Part shown: positions 16,307-30,329 of the stretch, one piece after another
Numbering within the stretch: position 1 is the first letter of the stretch
Layout of the letters: every line of letters begins with the position of its first letter
Assembly: GCF_900104525.1 (NCBI RefSeq)
Contig: NZ_LT629711.1
Coordinates: 1,860,001-1,924,000 of the forward strand
Length of the DNA stretch: 64,000 nt
Origin: Pedococcus dokdonensis
Lineage (GTDB): Bacteria > Actinomycetota > Actinomycetes > Actinomycetales > Dermatophilaceae
Reading direction: 5' to 3'
Position numbers and translations under genes: made by a program
Notes under the pieces: generated by a model
Told to the model about the DNA's origin: nothing
The model's input: the letters and a program-made list of their open reading frames with translations, nothing else
The model's database searches: none

Positions 16307-18895
16307 TCAGGCGTTGGCGACCAGGCCGAGCTCGCTCGTGCTGGCCAGCCCGGCGTGCTTGGGCAGGACGCGGACGGTGTAGCCGAACGAGCCCGTGCGC
16401 GACAGCGCGAGGTCGCCGGCGAAGTGGTGCCGGCCGCCCTCGTAGGACTCGACGAACTGCAGCGACTCGCTCACGACGTCACGCAGCTCGTCGGAGTCGC
16501 GGGCGGTGCCGTGGACGACCTGCACGTCGACCTCGTCGGGGCTCAGCGCGCCGAGCGTGACGTAGGCGTTGACGTGCAGCGTCTCGCCGATCTCGGGGCT
16601 GTCGCCGACACCGGTCGACTCGACGTGGTCGACATGGACGGTCGGCCACGCAGCCTTGACCTTGGCCTTGTAGGCCGCCAGGTCGCGAGCGCCCTCGAAG
16701 GTCTCGCCGTTGAGCGCCCAGCCGGCGCGAGCGGCAGGCCCGTAGAGCTGGGTGGTGTAGTCGCGCACCATCCGGCTGGCCAGCACCTTCGGACCCAGGG
16801 TCGCCAGGGTGTGCGTGATCATCGAGATCCAGTTCTGCGGGAGGCCCTCGGCGTCGACGTCGTAGAACCGCGGTGCCACCGAGTTCTCGATGAGGTCGTA
16901 GAGCGCGGCCGCCTCGATGTCGTCGCGGCGCTCGGCGTCCTCGACGCCGTCGGCGGTGGGGATGGCCCAGCCGTTCTCACCGTCGAACCACTCGTCCCAC
17001 CACCCGTCGAGGATCGACAGGTTGAGGCCGCCGTTGAGGGCGGCCTTCATGCCGGAGGTGCCGCAGGCCTCGAACGGGCGCAGCGGGTTGTTCAGCCAGA
17101 CGTCGCAGCCCGGGTAGAGGTACTGCGCCATCGCGATGTCGTAGTTCGGGAGGAACACGATGCGGTGCCGGATCTCGGGGTCGTCGGCGAAGCGGACCAT
17201 CTGCTGGATGAGCTGCTTGCCGGTCTCGTCGGCGGGGTGCGACTTGCCGGCGATGACGAGCTGGATCGGGCGCTTCTCGTCGAGCAGGAGTCGCTTGAGC
17301 CGGGCGGGGTCGCGCAGCATCAGGGTGAGCCGCTTGTAGGTCGGCACGCGGCGGGCGAAGCCGATAGTGAGCACGTCGGGGTCGAGGATGTCGTCGACCC
17401 AGCCGAGCTCGGCCGGGCTGGCACCGCGCTTCTTCCACGAGGACTTCGTGCGGCGACGGGCCTCGTCGACCAGCTGCTGGCGCATCTCGCGCTTGGTCGA
17501 CCAGATCGCGTCGCGCGGGATGTCACCGATCCGGTCCCAGGCGTTGTCACGCTCGATGTCGGTGGTGCCGAGGTGCTTCGCGGCGACCTCGTAGACCTTG
17601 CGGTCGACCCAGGTGCCGGCGTGGACGCCGTTGGTGACGCTCGAGATCGGCACCTCGTCGTCGTCGAAGCCCGGCCACAGGCCGTCGAACATCCCGCGGC
17701 TGACGACGCCGTGCAGCTGGGACACGCCGTTGGCGCGCTGGCCCAGGCGCAGGCCCATGACGGCCATGTTGAACATGCCGGCCTGGCCACCCGGGTAGTC
17801 CTCGGCGCCGAGGGCGAGCAGCCGCTCGACCGGCACGCCCTCGACGGCGCGCTCGCCGCCGAAGTGGCGGGTGATCAGCTCGGCGTCGAAGCGGTCGATG
17901 CCGGCCGGCACCGGGGTGTGCGTGGTGAAGACGGTCGCGGCGCGGACCGCCTCGAGGGCCTCGTCGAAGGAGAGCCCGGCCGACGCGGTGAGCTCGTGGA
18001 TCCGCTCGATGCCGAGGAAGCCGGCGTGGCCCTCGTTGGTGTGGTAGACGTCCGGCGTCGGGGCGCCGGTGAGGCGCGACCACAGGCGCAGGGCGCGGAC
18101 ACCGCCGATGCCGAGCAGCATCTCCTGCTGGAGGCGCTGCTCACCACCGCCGCCGTAGAGGCGGTTGGTGATGTTGCGGGCGGCCTCGTCGTTGTCGGGC
18201 ACGTCGGAGTCGAGGAGTAGCAGCGGCACCCGGCCGACCTGCGCCTTGAGCACGTGGGCGTGCAGCACGCGCCCGCCCGGCAGGTCGAGGGTGATGACGC
18301 ACGGCGTGCCGTCGTCCTCGCGCAGCAGGCTGAGCGGCAGGCCGTCCGGGTCGAGGACCGGGTAGGTCTCCTGCTGCCAGCCGTCGCGGTTCAGGCTCTG
18401 CTTGAAGTAGCCGGTCTTGTAGAACAGGCCGACGCCGACGATCGGGACACCGAGGTCGGAGGCGGTCTTGAGGTGGTCACCCGCGAGGATGCCCAGACCG
18501 CCGGAGTACTGCGGCAGCACCTCGGTGATGCCGAACTCGGGGCTGAAGTAGCCGATCGCCTTCGGGGCGCCACCCTCGACCTCGTCGGCCCAGGCCTGGA
18601 ACCAGCGCGGCTCCGACAGGTAGGTGTCGAGGTCGGACTTCGCCGCCGCGACGGCTGCCACGAACTCCGAGTCGCCGGCGAGGTCGCCGAGCTCCTGCGG
18701 CGAGAGTGCCGAGAGGAGCCGCACCGGGTCCTTGCGCACCTTGTCCCAGCGCTGCGGGTCGATCCGCTGGAAGAGGTCGCGCGTGGGTGGGTGCCAGGAC
18801 CAGCGCAGGTTGCTCGCGAGGTCGCCGAGGGCCGCGATGGGCTCGGGCAGGACAGTACGGACGCTGAAGCGTCGGATCGCCTTCACGAGGGGCAT
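16307..18895 (-). CDS. glgP: Alpha-glucan (glycogen/maltodextrin) phosphorylase
   Basis: An 862-residue enzyme of the glucan phosphorylase (GT35) type that releases glucose-1-phosphate from alpha-1,4-glucan ends. It belongs to the shorter bacterial/archaeal branch (family about 850 residues): it opens with a DUF3417-type N-terminal segment (RTVLPEPIAALGDLASNLRWSW) and has EFGI and SGGLGILAGDH glucan-site motifs, HTNEGHA, TNGVH and the PLP-binding EACGTSGMKAALNG with Lys617. It is transcribed away from the glgE operon with a 123-base shared spacer, so synthesis and breakdown may be co-controlled. Start is ATG at 18895; a GTG three codons later (VKAIRRF) matches the common family start and could be the true one. 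Confidence 0.93.
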   Translation of the reverse strand: MPLVKAIRRFSVRTVLPEPIAALGDLASNLRWSWHPPTRDLFQRIDPQRWDKVRKDPVRLLSALSPQELGDLAGDSEFVAAVAAAKSDLDTYLSEPRWFQAWADEVEGGAPKAIGYFSPEFGITEVLPQYSGGLGILAGDHLKTASDLGVPIVGVGLFYKTGYFKQSLNRDGWQQETYPVLDPDGLPLSLLREDDGTPCVITLDLPGGRVLHAHVLKAQVGRVPLLLLDSDVPDNDEAARNITNRLYGGGGEQRLQQEMLLGIGGVRALRLWSRLTGAPTPDVYHTNEGHAGFLGIERIHELTASAGLSFDEALEAVRAATVFTTHTPVPAGIDRFDAELITRHFGGERAVEGVPVERLLALGAEDYPGGQAGMFNMAVMGLRLGQRANGVSQLHGVVSRGMFDGLWPGFDDDEVPISSVTNGVHAGTWVDRKVYEVAAKHLGTTDIERDNAWDRIGDIPRDAIWSTKREMRQQLVDEARRRTKSSWKKRGASPAELGWVDDILDPDVLTIGFARRVPTYKRLTLMLRDPARLKRLLLDEKRPIQLVIAGKSHPADETGKQLIQQMVRFADDPEIRHRIVFLPNYDIAMAQYLYPGCDVWLNNPLRPFEACGTSGMKAALNGGLNLSILDGWWDEWFDGENGWAIPTADGVEDAERRDDIEAAALYDLIENSVAPRFYDVDAEGLPQNWISMITHTLATLGPKVLASRMVRDYTTQLYGPAARAGWALNGETFEGARDLAAYKAKVKAAWPTVHVDHVESTGVGDSPEIGETLHVNAYVTLGALSPDEVDVQVVHGTARDSDELRDVVSESLQFVESYEGGRHHFAGDLALSRTGSFGYTVRVLPKHAGLASTSELGLVANA

Positions 18896-19018
18896 CCTAA
18901 GGCCTGCGACGCCGTGTCAATGACGCCTTCTTGCAGAACTTTCAAGATTTTTCAGGCGCCCTGCCCATCTCTGCACGTGGGGAGGTGCGCGAGGGGCCGA
19001 CCGAGTAGCGTCGGGCGC
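18896..19018. promoter_or_regulatory. Divergent glgP/glgE spacer
   Basis: This 123-base spacer contains a notably AT-rich core (about 18928-18955, with TTTCAAGATTTTTCA) in an otherwise GC-rich context. It must hold the promoters of glgP (-) and the glgE operon (+). TTGAAA read on the - strand could be a -35 for glgP, but no good -10 pairs with it. Confidence 0.4.
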
Positions 19019-21193
19019 GTGACAGCGAAGCCACCGGCAGCCATGCCCGTCCCTCCTGACGCACCCAAGACCGGGAAACCTGACAAGCCCGGTCGACGAC
19101 CCCCGGCGACCAAGGCGCCGGCTCCTCCACCTTCCCCAGCGCCCTCCCCAGCGCCCGCCGCCTCGACCCCCACCACCGCGCCCACGACGACCCGTCCCCA
19201 GGTCGCCATCGGGCGGATCCCGGTCCAGGACGTCAGCCCGGTCGTCGACGGCGGGGCCCGACCGGCCAAGGCGGTCGTGGGCGAGCAGTTCAGCATCGGG
19301 GCCACGGTCTTCCGCGAGGGCCACGACGCCGTCAACGCCTCGGTCGTGCTCGTCACCCCGGACGGCACGGAGCGGGTCCTGCCGATGACCCCGGTCAACC
19401 CGGGGCTGAACACCTGGACGGCCGTCGTCGAGCCCGACGCCGTCGGCTGGTGGTCCTACCGCGTCGAGGGCTGGTCCGACCCCTACGGCACCTGGGACCA
19501 CGACGCCACGATCAAGGTGGCCGCCGACGTCGACGCCGAGCTGATGCTCGAGGAGGGTGCGCGGGTGCTCGAGCGCGCCATCGCCGAGGTGGACCGCACG
19601 GCCGAGCAGACCACCGTCCTCGCCGACGCCGTCACCGCGCTGCGCGACACCGGGCGCCCACCACTGGCCCGCCTGCACGCGGGCACCGACCCGTCGGTGC
19701 GGGCCGAGCTCGCCGCGCGGCCGCTGCGCGACCACGTGAGCCCGTCCACGGCATACCCGTTGCTCGTCGAGCGTGAGCGTGCGCTGTATGGCGCGTGGTA
19801 CGAGATCTTCCCGCGCTCCGAGGGCGCGGTGCAGGACCCCGAGACCGGGAAGTGGACGTCGGGCACGCTCCGCACCGCCGCGAAGCGCCTGCCGGCCATC
19901 GCCGGGATGGGCTTCGACGTGGTCTACCTGACCCCCATCCACCCGATCGGCACGACCAACCGCAAGGGACCCAACAACACCCTCGACGCCGGTCCGGACG
20001 ACCCGGGCAGCCCCTACGGCATCGGCACCGCCGACGGCGGCCACGACGCCATCCACCCGGACCTCGGCACCTTCGACGACTTCGACTTCTTCGTCGCGCA
20101 GGCCGAGGGGCTGGGGTTGGAGGTCGCGATGGACATCGCGCTGCAGGCCTCCCCCGACCACCCCTACGTCACCACCCACCCCGAGTGGTTCAAGCACCGG
20201 GCCGACGGCACCATCGCCTACGCCGAGAACCCGCCCAAGAAGTACCAGGACATCTACCCGCTGTACTTCGACAACGACCCAGCCGGGTCGTACGCGGAGA
20301 TGCGCCGGGTGATCCAGGTGTGGATCGACCACGGGGTCAAGATCTTCCGGGTCGACAACCCCCACACCAAGCCGGTGGAGTTCTGGCAGTGGCTGATCGA
20401 CGACGTGGCCAAGGACCACCCCGACGTGATCTGGCTGGCCGAGGCGTTCACCACGCCCGCGATGATGCACTCGCTCGGCAAGATCGGCTTCCAGCAGTCC
20501 TACACCTACTACGCGTGGCGCAACCAGAAGTGGGAGCTCGAGGAGTACCTCCGCGAGCTCTCGGGCGACGCGGCCGCCTACATGCGTCCGTCGTTCTGGC
20601 CGACCACCCACGACATCCTCACGCCCTACATGCAGTTCGGTGGCCCCGAGGCGTGGAAGCTGCGTGCGGTGCTGGCGGCGACGCTGGTCCCGACCTACGG
20701 CATCTACGCCGGCTACGAGCTGGTCGAGTGCGTGGCCCGCCCGGGCGCCGAGGAGCAGATCGACAACGAGAAGTACCAGTACAAGAACCGCCGCTGGGAG
20801 GACTACGAGCCCGGTGGCGTGAAGGAGGGTCAGTCGCTGGCCGGCTACCTCACCCGGATCAACGAGATCCGACGCGAGCACCCGGCGCTGCACTGGCTCC
20901 GCAACATCACGTTCCACCACGTCGACGACGAGAACATCATGGCGTTCTCCAAGCGGCGCGTGCTGCCGGACGGCACCGACGACATCATCGTCGTGATCGC
21001 CAACCTCGACCCGCACAGCACCCGCGAGTCGACCGTCCACCTCGACATGCCCGCCCTCGGCCTCGACTACCACGACGGGATCGCGGCGCAGGACCTCATC
21101 ACCGGGGCCTCATGGCACTGGGGCGAGCACGTCTACGTCCGACTCGGACCGGAGACCGAGCCCGTCCACGTCGTCGCGGTCCGGAGGTTCTGA
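19019..21193 (+). CDS. glgE: Alpha-1,4-glucan:maltose-1-phosphate maltosyltransferase
   Basis: A 724-residue GH13 enzyme that extends alpha-glucan with maltosyl units from maltose-1-phosphate. An N-terminal Pro/Ala/Thr-rich tail (about 1-65) precedes an Ig-like module (70-165), a helical segment, and the catalytic barrel. The barrel has the conserved YLTPIHPIG, the nucleophile Asp446 in [10 protein letters not shown], and acid/base Glu475 in WLAEAFTTP, followed by the GlgE-specific [10 protein letters not shown] and [12 protein letters not shown] blocks. GlgE proteins are usually about 660-700 residues, so the Pro-rich tail is extra. Start GTG 19019 lacks a strong ribosome site; ATG 19043 is an alternative. 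It overlaps treS by one base (TGATG). Confidence 0.95.
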   Translation: MTAKPPAAMPVPPDAPKTGKPDKPGRRPPATKAPAPPPSPAPSPAPAASTPTTAPTTTRPQVAIGRIPVQDVSPVVDGGARPAKAVVGEQFSIGATVFREGHDAVNASVVLVTPDGTERVLPMTPVNPGLNTWTAVVEPDAVGWWSYRVEGWSDPYGTWDHDATIKVAADVDAELMLEEGARVLERAIAEVDRTAEQTTVLADAVTALRDTGRPPLARLHAGTDPSVRAELAARPLRDHVSPSTAYPLLVERERALYGAWYEIFPRSEGAVQDPETGKWTSGTLRTAAKRLPAIAGMGFDVVYLTPIHPIGTTNRKGPNNTLDAGPDDPGSPYGIGTADGGHDAIHPDLGTFDDFDFFVAQAEGLGLEVAMDIALQASPDHPYVTTHPEWFKHRADGTIAYAENPPKKYQDIYPLYFDNDPAGSYAEMRRVIQVWIDHGVKIFRVDNPHTKPVEFWQWLIDDVAKDHPDVIWLAEAFTTPAMMHSLGKIGFQQSYTYYAWRNQKWELEEYLRELSGDAAAYMRPSFWPTTHDILTPYMQFGGPEAWKLRAVLAATLVPTYGIYAGYELVECVARPGAEEQIDNEKYQYKNRRWEDYEPGGVKEGQSLAGYLTRINEIRREHPALHWLRNITFHHVDDENIMAFSKRRVLPDGTDDIIVVIANLDPHSTRESTVHLDMPALGLDYHDGIAAQDLITGASWHWGEHVYVRLGPETEPVHVVAVRRF

Positions 21194-22902
21194 TGCAGGG
21201 GCTCAACCTCGCCCAGCCCGGGCTCCGCAACGACCCCGAGTGGTTCAAGACCGCCGTGTTCTACGAGGTGCTCGTCCGCGGTTTCGGCGACTCCAACGGC
21301 TCCGGCTCCGGCGACTTCACCGGGCTGATCGGCCGGCTCGACTACCTCGCCTGGCTCGGGGTCGACTGCCTGTGGCTGCCGCCGTTCTACGCCTCACCGC
21401 TGCGCGACGGCGGCTACGACATCGCCGACTACACCGCGGTGCTGCCCGAGTTCGGCACGCTGCCCGACTTCCAGGAGCTGGTGTCGCAGGCGCACGCCCG
21501 CGGCATCCGGGTCATCACCGACTTCGTGATGAACCACACCAGCGACGCGCACCCGTGGTTCCAGGCCTCGCGCTCCGACCCCGAGGGCCCGTTCGGCGAC
21601 TTCTACGTCTGGTCCGACACCGACGAGCGCTACTCCGACGCCCGCATCATCTTCATCGACACCGAGGTGTCGAACTGGACCTTCGACCCGATCCGGCGGC
21701 AGTTCTTCTGGCACCGGTTCTTCTCACACCAGCCAGACCTCAACTTCGAGAACCCTGCCGTGCACGAGGCGATGTTCGACGTCGTGCGGTTCTGGATGGA
21801 CATGGGCATCGACGGGTTCCGGCTGGACGCCGTCCCCTACCTCTACGAGGAGGAGGGGCACAACTGCGAGAACCACCCGAAGACGCACGCGTTCCTGGCC
21901 AAGCTGCGCAAGATGGTCGACACCGAGTACCCCGGGCGGATCCTGCTCGCCGAGGCCAACCAGCCGCCGGCCGACGTGGTCGACTACTTCGGCACCGAGG
22001 AGGAGCCGGAGTGCCAGATGTGCTTCCACTTCCCGGTCATGCCGATGCTCTACTACTCGCTGCGCGAGGAGAAGGCCGCGCCGATCGTCGACGTCCTCGC
22101 CGACACCCCCGACAAACCGTCCGGCACCCAGTGGGGCACGTTCCTGCGCAACCACGACGAGCTCACCCTCGAGATGGTCACGCCCGAGCAGCGCACGGCG
22201 ATGTACGGCTGGTACGCGCCCGACCCGCGGATGCGGGCCAACGTCGGCATCCGACGCCGGCTGTCGCCCCTGCTGGACAACAGCCGCGCCGAGATCGAGC
22301 TGATCCACGCGCTGCTGCTGTCGCTGCCGGGCTCGCCGTGCCTCTACTACGGCGACGAGATCGGGATGGGCGACAACATCTGGCTCAACGACCGTGACGC
22401 CGTCCGCACGCCCATGCAGTGGACCCCCGACCGCAACTCCGGGTTCTCCGGGGCCGACCCCGGCAAGCTCTACCTGCCGGTCGTGTCGTCGCTCGTCTAC
22501 CACTACAACAACGTCAACGTCGAGGCCCAGATGGCCAGCAGCTCCTCGCTGCTGCACTGGGTGCGGGCGATGCTCGAGATCCGCAAGCGCCACCCGGTCT
22601 TCGGGCTCGGCGACTTCGAGGTGTGCCCGTCCGACAACGACGCGGTGCTGTCGTTCCTGCGGGTGACCTGGGACCACGAGGGCAGCACCGACTCCGAGGC
22701 GGTGCTCTGCGTCAACAACCTCGCCAGCCGGCCGCAGGCGACGACGATCCGGGTGCCCGAGGAGTTCAAGGGCGCCCAGCTCGCCGACCTGTTCGGCGGC
22801 TCGGGCTTCCCGAAGATCAGTGACGACGGGACGATCACGCTGACCCTGGGGTCGCGCGACTTCTTCTGGCTGCGACTCGTGCCGGGGGCGGCTCATGGCT
22901 GA
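21193..22902 (+). CDS. treS: Trehalose synthase (maltose alpha-D-glucosyltransferase)
   Basis: A 569-residue GH13 enzyme interconverting trehalose and maltose, the entry step of the GlgE route. Family landmarks are present: [15 protein letters not shown] start, [14 protein letters not shown], nucleophile Asp212 in [15 protein letters not shown], acid/base Glu in [10 protein letters not shown], transition-state Asp in [12 protein letters not shown], and [14 protein letters not shown]. The length fits the TreS family without the fused maltokinase seen in some bacteria; here the kinase is the next, separate gene, with an 8-base overlap. It starts inside the glgE stop (TGATG), preceded by GGAGG at 21183-21187. 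Confidence 0.96.
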   Translation: MQGLNLAQPGLRNDPEWFKTAVFYEVLVRGFGDSNGSGSGDFTGLIGRLDYLAWLGVDCLWLPPFYASPLRDGGYDIADYTAVLPEFGTLPDFQELVSQAHARGIRVITDFVMNHTSDAHPWFQASRSDPEGPFGDFYVWSDTDERYSDARIIFIDTEVSNWTFDPIRRQFFWHRFFSHQPDLNFENPAVHEAMFDVVRFWMDMGIDGFRLDAVPYLYEEEGHNCENHPKTHAFLAKLRKMVDTEYPGRILLAEANQPPADVVDYFGTEEEPECQMCFHFPVMPMLYYSLREEKAAPIVDVLADTPDKPSGTQWGTFLRNHDELTLEMVTPEQRTAMYGWYAPDPRMRANVGIRRRLSPLLDNSRAEIELIHALLLSLPGSPCLYYGDEIGMGDNIWLNDRDAVRTPMQWTPDRNSGFSGADPGKLYLPVVSSLVYHYNNVNVEAQMASSSSLLHWVRAMLEIRKRHPVFGLGDFEVCPSDNDAVLSFLRVTWDHEGSTDSEAVLCVNNLASRPQATTIRVPEEFKGAQLADLFGGSGFPKISDDGTITLTLGSRDFFWLRLVPGAAHG

Positions 22903-24327
22903 GATCCACGACGCCACCCTGAAGCCCGGCAAGGTCGAGCTGGTCGAGCCCTGGATGGCCCGACAGCGTTGGTATGCCGCCAAGGGCCGCGTCCCGGTGC
23001 TGCGCAAGCTCTGGTCGTGGCGGCTCGACGACCCCGACGGCGAGGTCGGCATCGAGACGCTCGTCCTCGTCGACGAGGGCGGCCCGGAGCCGGTCGTCTA
23101 CCAGGTGCCACTCACCTACCGTGGTGCGCCGCTCGACGGTGCCCAGCACGCTCTCGTGGGCACCATGCACCACAGCGTGCTCGGTCCGAGGTGGGTCTAC
23201 GACGGCCCCCACGACCCGGTCTACGCCGCCCAGCTGCTGGCCCTGGTGCTCGAGCAGGCGGTGCCACAGGCCGGCGGCGAGTCAGACACCGCCGAGCCCG
23301 ACGTCGTGCCGCGGCGCCACCCGTCCTGGCGCGGGGAAACCACCCTGCGCTCGTCGAAGGTGCTCTCCGGCGAGCAGTCCAACACGTCCATCGTGTTCGA
23401 CTGCCTCGATGACTCGGGTGCGCCGAAACCGTTCATCTGCAAGGTGTTCCGCATGCTCCAGTCGGGCGAGAACCCCGACGTCACCGTGCAGGGCGCCCTG
23501 TCCGAGGCGGGTTCGACCCGTGTCCCCACGATGGTCGGCACCGTGAGCGCGGCCTGGCCGGCCGTGGCCGAGGGCGACGAGCCGTCGCGCGGCCACCTGG
23601 CCTTCGCGCAGGAGTTCTTCCCCGGCACCGAGGACGCCTGGCGGGTGGCCCTGCGTGCCGTGGGAGCGCGCGAGGACTTCGACGAGTCGGCCCGCCAGCT
23701 CGGAGCGGCGACCGCCGAGGTGCACGCCCGCCTGGCCGAGATCCTGCCGACCGAGCCGGCGTCGCCCGAGACCATCGCGTCGGTCGCGGCGGGCATGCGC
23801 GCCCGCTACGTCGCGGCAGCCTCGGAGGTGCCGGCGCTGGCTGCCCACGAGCACCGGATCGCCGACGTCGTCGATCGCGCCGTCAACGCGAGCTGGCCTG
23901 CGCTGCAACGGATCCACGGCGACTACCACCTCGGCCAGGTGCTCAAGGTCGACGGCCGTGGCTGGGTGCTGCTCGACTTCGAGGGCGAGCCGCTGCGACC
24001 GCTGTCCGAACGCATGCGCCCCGACCTCGCCGTGCGCGACATCGCCGGCATGCTCCGCTCGTTCGACTACGCCGCCGGGTCGTGGGAACATTCCCACCCC
24101 GGTGGCAGTGCGCGCGCGTGGGCCGAGAGCGCCCAGCGCGCCTTCCTCGACGGGTATGCCGAGTGGTCCGGTCGCGATCCGCGCGCCGACGCGGCGCTGC
24201 TCACGGCATTCCAGCTCGACAAGGCGCTCTACGAGGTCGTGTACGAGGCCCGCAACCGCCCCACCTGGCTGACCATCCCCACGGCCGCCGTCAACCGGTT
24301 GCTCGACGACGCGAGGAAGGACCTGAC

Positions 24328-24331
<4 letters not shown>
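22895..24331 (+). CDS. mak: Maltokinase
   Basis: A 478-residue protein with an aminoglycoside-phosphotransferase-like kinase fold that phosphorylates maltose to maltose-1-phosphate for GlgE. The N-terminal cap ([19 protein letters not shown]) is typical of Mak/Pep2. The nucleotide/catalytic part has [12 protein letters not shown], the catalytic loop [11 protein letters not shown] (His341, Asp343) and the metal-binding DFEGEP. It overlaps treS by 8 bases and glgB by 4, so four steps of the pathway are translationally linked. Length is near the mycobacterial enzyme (about 455). Confidence 0.94.
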
Positions 24332-28597
<4,266 letters not shown>

Positions 28598-28657
28598 GGC
28601 CCCTCAGCCGAGAGGGCGCCCGCAGCGTCTGACGCCGTGGCGAGAACTCGCCGAAAT

Positions 28658-28695
28658 CGGAGGCTGGCTCCGGAACAAACCGGAGGCAGCCTCCG
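28658..28695 (+). terminator. Hairpin terminator after pgm
   Basis: A 16-bp stem with one mismatch (CGGAGGCTGGCTCCGG pairing with CCGGAGGCAGCCTCCG) and a 6-base AACAAA loop starts 61 bases after the pgm stop. GTTGTA follows instead of a T-run, as is common in high-GC actinomycetes. Confidence 0.65.
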
Positions 28696-28706
28696 TTGTA
28701 CCCGAC

Positions 28707-28877
28707 ATGACGCCCACGAACGCAGCACACCAGACCGTGGCCCGCCCCCTTCCCCGGACGGGCAGTTCCCGACCGAACCTCGCCACCCTCGACCAGCTCC
28801 GCGGCCTGCGCCGCCCCCGGCTGATGCAGCCCGAGGCACGACGCCACCAGGTCGAGGTGGAGTGCCGGGCCTGCTGA
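28707..28877 (+). CDS. Small protein of unknown function (56 aa)
   Basis: An ATG-initiated ORF of 56 codons lies between two hairpins. Nearly 90% of its third codon positions are G or C, like the real genes around it, which argues for coding. The product is basic and Arg/Pro/Gln-rich (TLDQLRGLRRPRLMQPEARRHQ) and ends VECRAC with two Cys. No ribosome site is evident. It faces the ATP-grasp gene convergently. No family is recognised; it could also be chance. Confidence 0.35.
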   Translation: MTPTNAAHQTVARPLPRTGSSRPNLATLDQLRGLRRPRLMQPEARRHQVEVECRAC

Positions 28878-28900
28878 TCCGGACCCTTACCGCACCACGA

Positions 28901-28929
28901 GAACGGCCCCACCGATGGTGGGGCCGTTC
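28901..28929. terminator. Bidirectional hairpin between convergent genes
   Basis: GAACGGCCCCACC and GGTGGGGCCGTTC form a perfect 13-bp stem with a 3-base GAT loop, 7 bases from the ATP-grasp stop and 24 bases after the small ORF. It can serve both strands. Confidence 0.75.
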
Positions 28930-28935
28930 GTCGTC

Positions 28936-30258
28936 TCAGTCGGCGACGACCGCCGGGGCCGGTCCGCTGACCACCGTCTCGTCGACTGCGGAGCGCCCGC
29001 GGCCGAGCCGGGACGTCTCGTCCGACACCCACATCCGGGTCAGCCCACCGAAGTGCCCCTCGAACTTGTCCCACTCGTGCTGCGGGTAGGTCGCCCGGAT
29101 GGTCTCGGTGAGCAGGTCGCGGAAGTCGTCGGAGTCCACCCACTCGAGCACCATCTCGTCGATGTGCGGGAGCGCGGCGTCGCAGAACTCGCGGTAGCGG
29201 TCGGTGTCGAAGTGCGAGTCGGCGAGCCCCTGGTAGGCGGCCAGCTTGCCGCCGTAGTCGAGCCCCTCGTCGTCTGCGACCCGGAACCACGGGTCGGTGT
29301 CGACCTGGGTGCGGGCCTTGCGCCCCGTGGCCACGCAGAACACCGACCACTTGAGCAGGGCCTTCATCGCCCACGGGAAGTAGTAGTGCAGTGACGTGAC
29401 CGCCACGTCGGGACACGCGTTGGCGTAGTCGATCGGGTAGACCACGCCGTCCTTGACGAGCATCTCGCAGGAGTTGAACTCCCAGCGGAAGAAGGCGTTC
29501 ACGGTCTGCGCGATGGTGACCGCCTCGGTGCCCACGCCCTCGGACAGGAAGCCGTGCTCCACGGCATACCGGTTGTGCATCGGCTCGTCGGGCTGGAACT
29601 TCATCACCATCGTCTCAGGCCCGATGGTCAGGGCGCGCGCGAACACCTCGAAGTCGGCCACGGAGGCCTGCAGGTGCATCAGCATCTCGCCGGAGTCGTC
29701 GTAGGCCGAGCGCAGGTCCTGCGCGTTCTTCACCTGCGAGACACCGCGCCAGCCGCCGCCGTCGAACGGCTTCATGAACAGCGGGTAGCCGAGCTGCTCG
29801 GCGATCTCCTCGAGGTCGAACGGCTTGTTGTACCGCTCCGACGTGTAGGCCCAGCGCACGTTGTCGACCGGGTTCTTGTAGGGCACCAGGACGGTGTCGG
29901 GGACGTGCATGCCGAGCCGCAGCAGGGCGCAGTAGGCCGAGTGCTTCTCCATCGACTGGAACGTGAACGGGCTGTTGAGGAGGTAGACGTCGTCCATCAG
30001 CGCGACCTTCTTGAGCCACTCGCGCGGGTGGTAGTACCAGTACGCCAACCGGTCGATCACCAGGTCATGTCGTGGTTTGTCGCGCAGGTTGAACGGCTCG
30101 ATGCTCACGCGTTCGGTGGTGACCCGGTGGTTCGCGCCGTCGGGTCCGGTCAGCACGCCGAGTCGGCCCGCGAGGGTCTCGAACGCGCGCGGCCAGTCAC
30201 CCTCCGCGCCCAGCAACAGTCCGATGAGGTGTTCCTGAGTCTTCGCCATGCGCCCCAT
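28936..30258 (-). CDS. ATP-grasp family protein of unknown substrate
   Basis: A 440-residue protein with an ATP-grasp-like central part: a lid region followed by the nucleotide-binding stretch GYPLFMKPFDGGGWRGVSQV (about 160-180), and later acidic metal-ligand strands (MVMKFQPDEP; YPIDYANACPD). The N-terminal third (VSIEPFNLRDKPRHDLVIDRLAYWYYHP) is a preATP-grasp-like segment. ATP-grasp enzymes ligate a carboxylate to an amine or thiol; the acceptor here cannot be read. It stands alone on the - strand. The starts ATG 30258 and ATG 30249 are both possible; the second gives the cleaner N-terminus MAKTQEHL. Confidence 0.8.
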   Translation of the reverse strand: MGRMAKTQEHLIGLLLGAEGDWPRAFETLAGRLGVLTGPDGANHRVTTERVSIEPFNLRDKPRHDLVIDRLAYWYYHPREWLKKVALMDDVYLLNSPFTFQSMEKHSAYCALLRLGMHVPDTVLVPYKNPVDNVRWAYTSERYNKPFDLEEIAEQLGYPLFMKPFDGGGWRGVSQVKNAQDLRSAYDDSGEMLMHLQASVADFEVFARALTIGPETMVMKFQPDEPMHNRYAVEHGFLSEGVGTEAVTIAQTVNAFFRWEFNSCEMLVKDGVVYPIDYANACPDVAVTSLHYYFPWAMKALLKWSVFCVATGRKARTQVDTDPWFRVADDEGLDYGGKLAAYQGLADSHFDTDRYREFCDAALPHIDEMVLEWVDSDDFRDLLTETIRATYPQHEWDKFEGHFGGLTRMWVSDETSRLGRGRSAVDETVVSGPAPAVVAD

Positions 30259-30329
30259 CCTGTCGGCTCAGGGGGCCGCCCGCGACCCCTCTGGGGACGC
30301 GGTGGCTCAGCGTCGTCGCGCGGCGGCGC

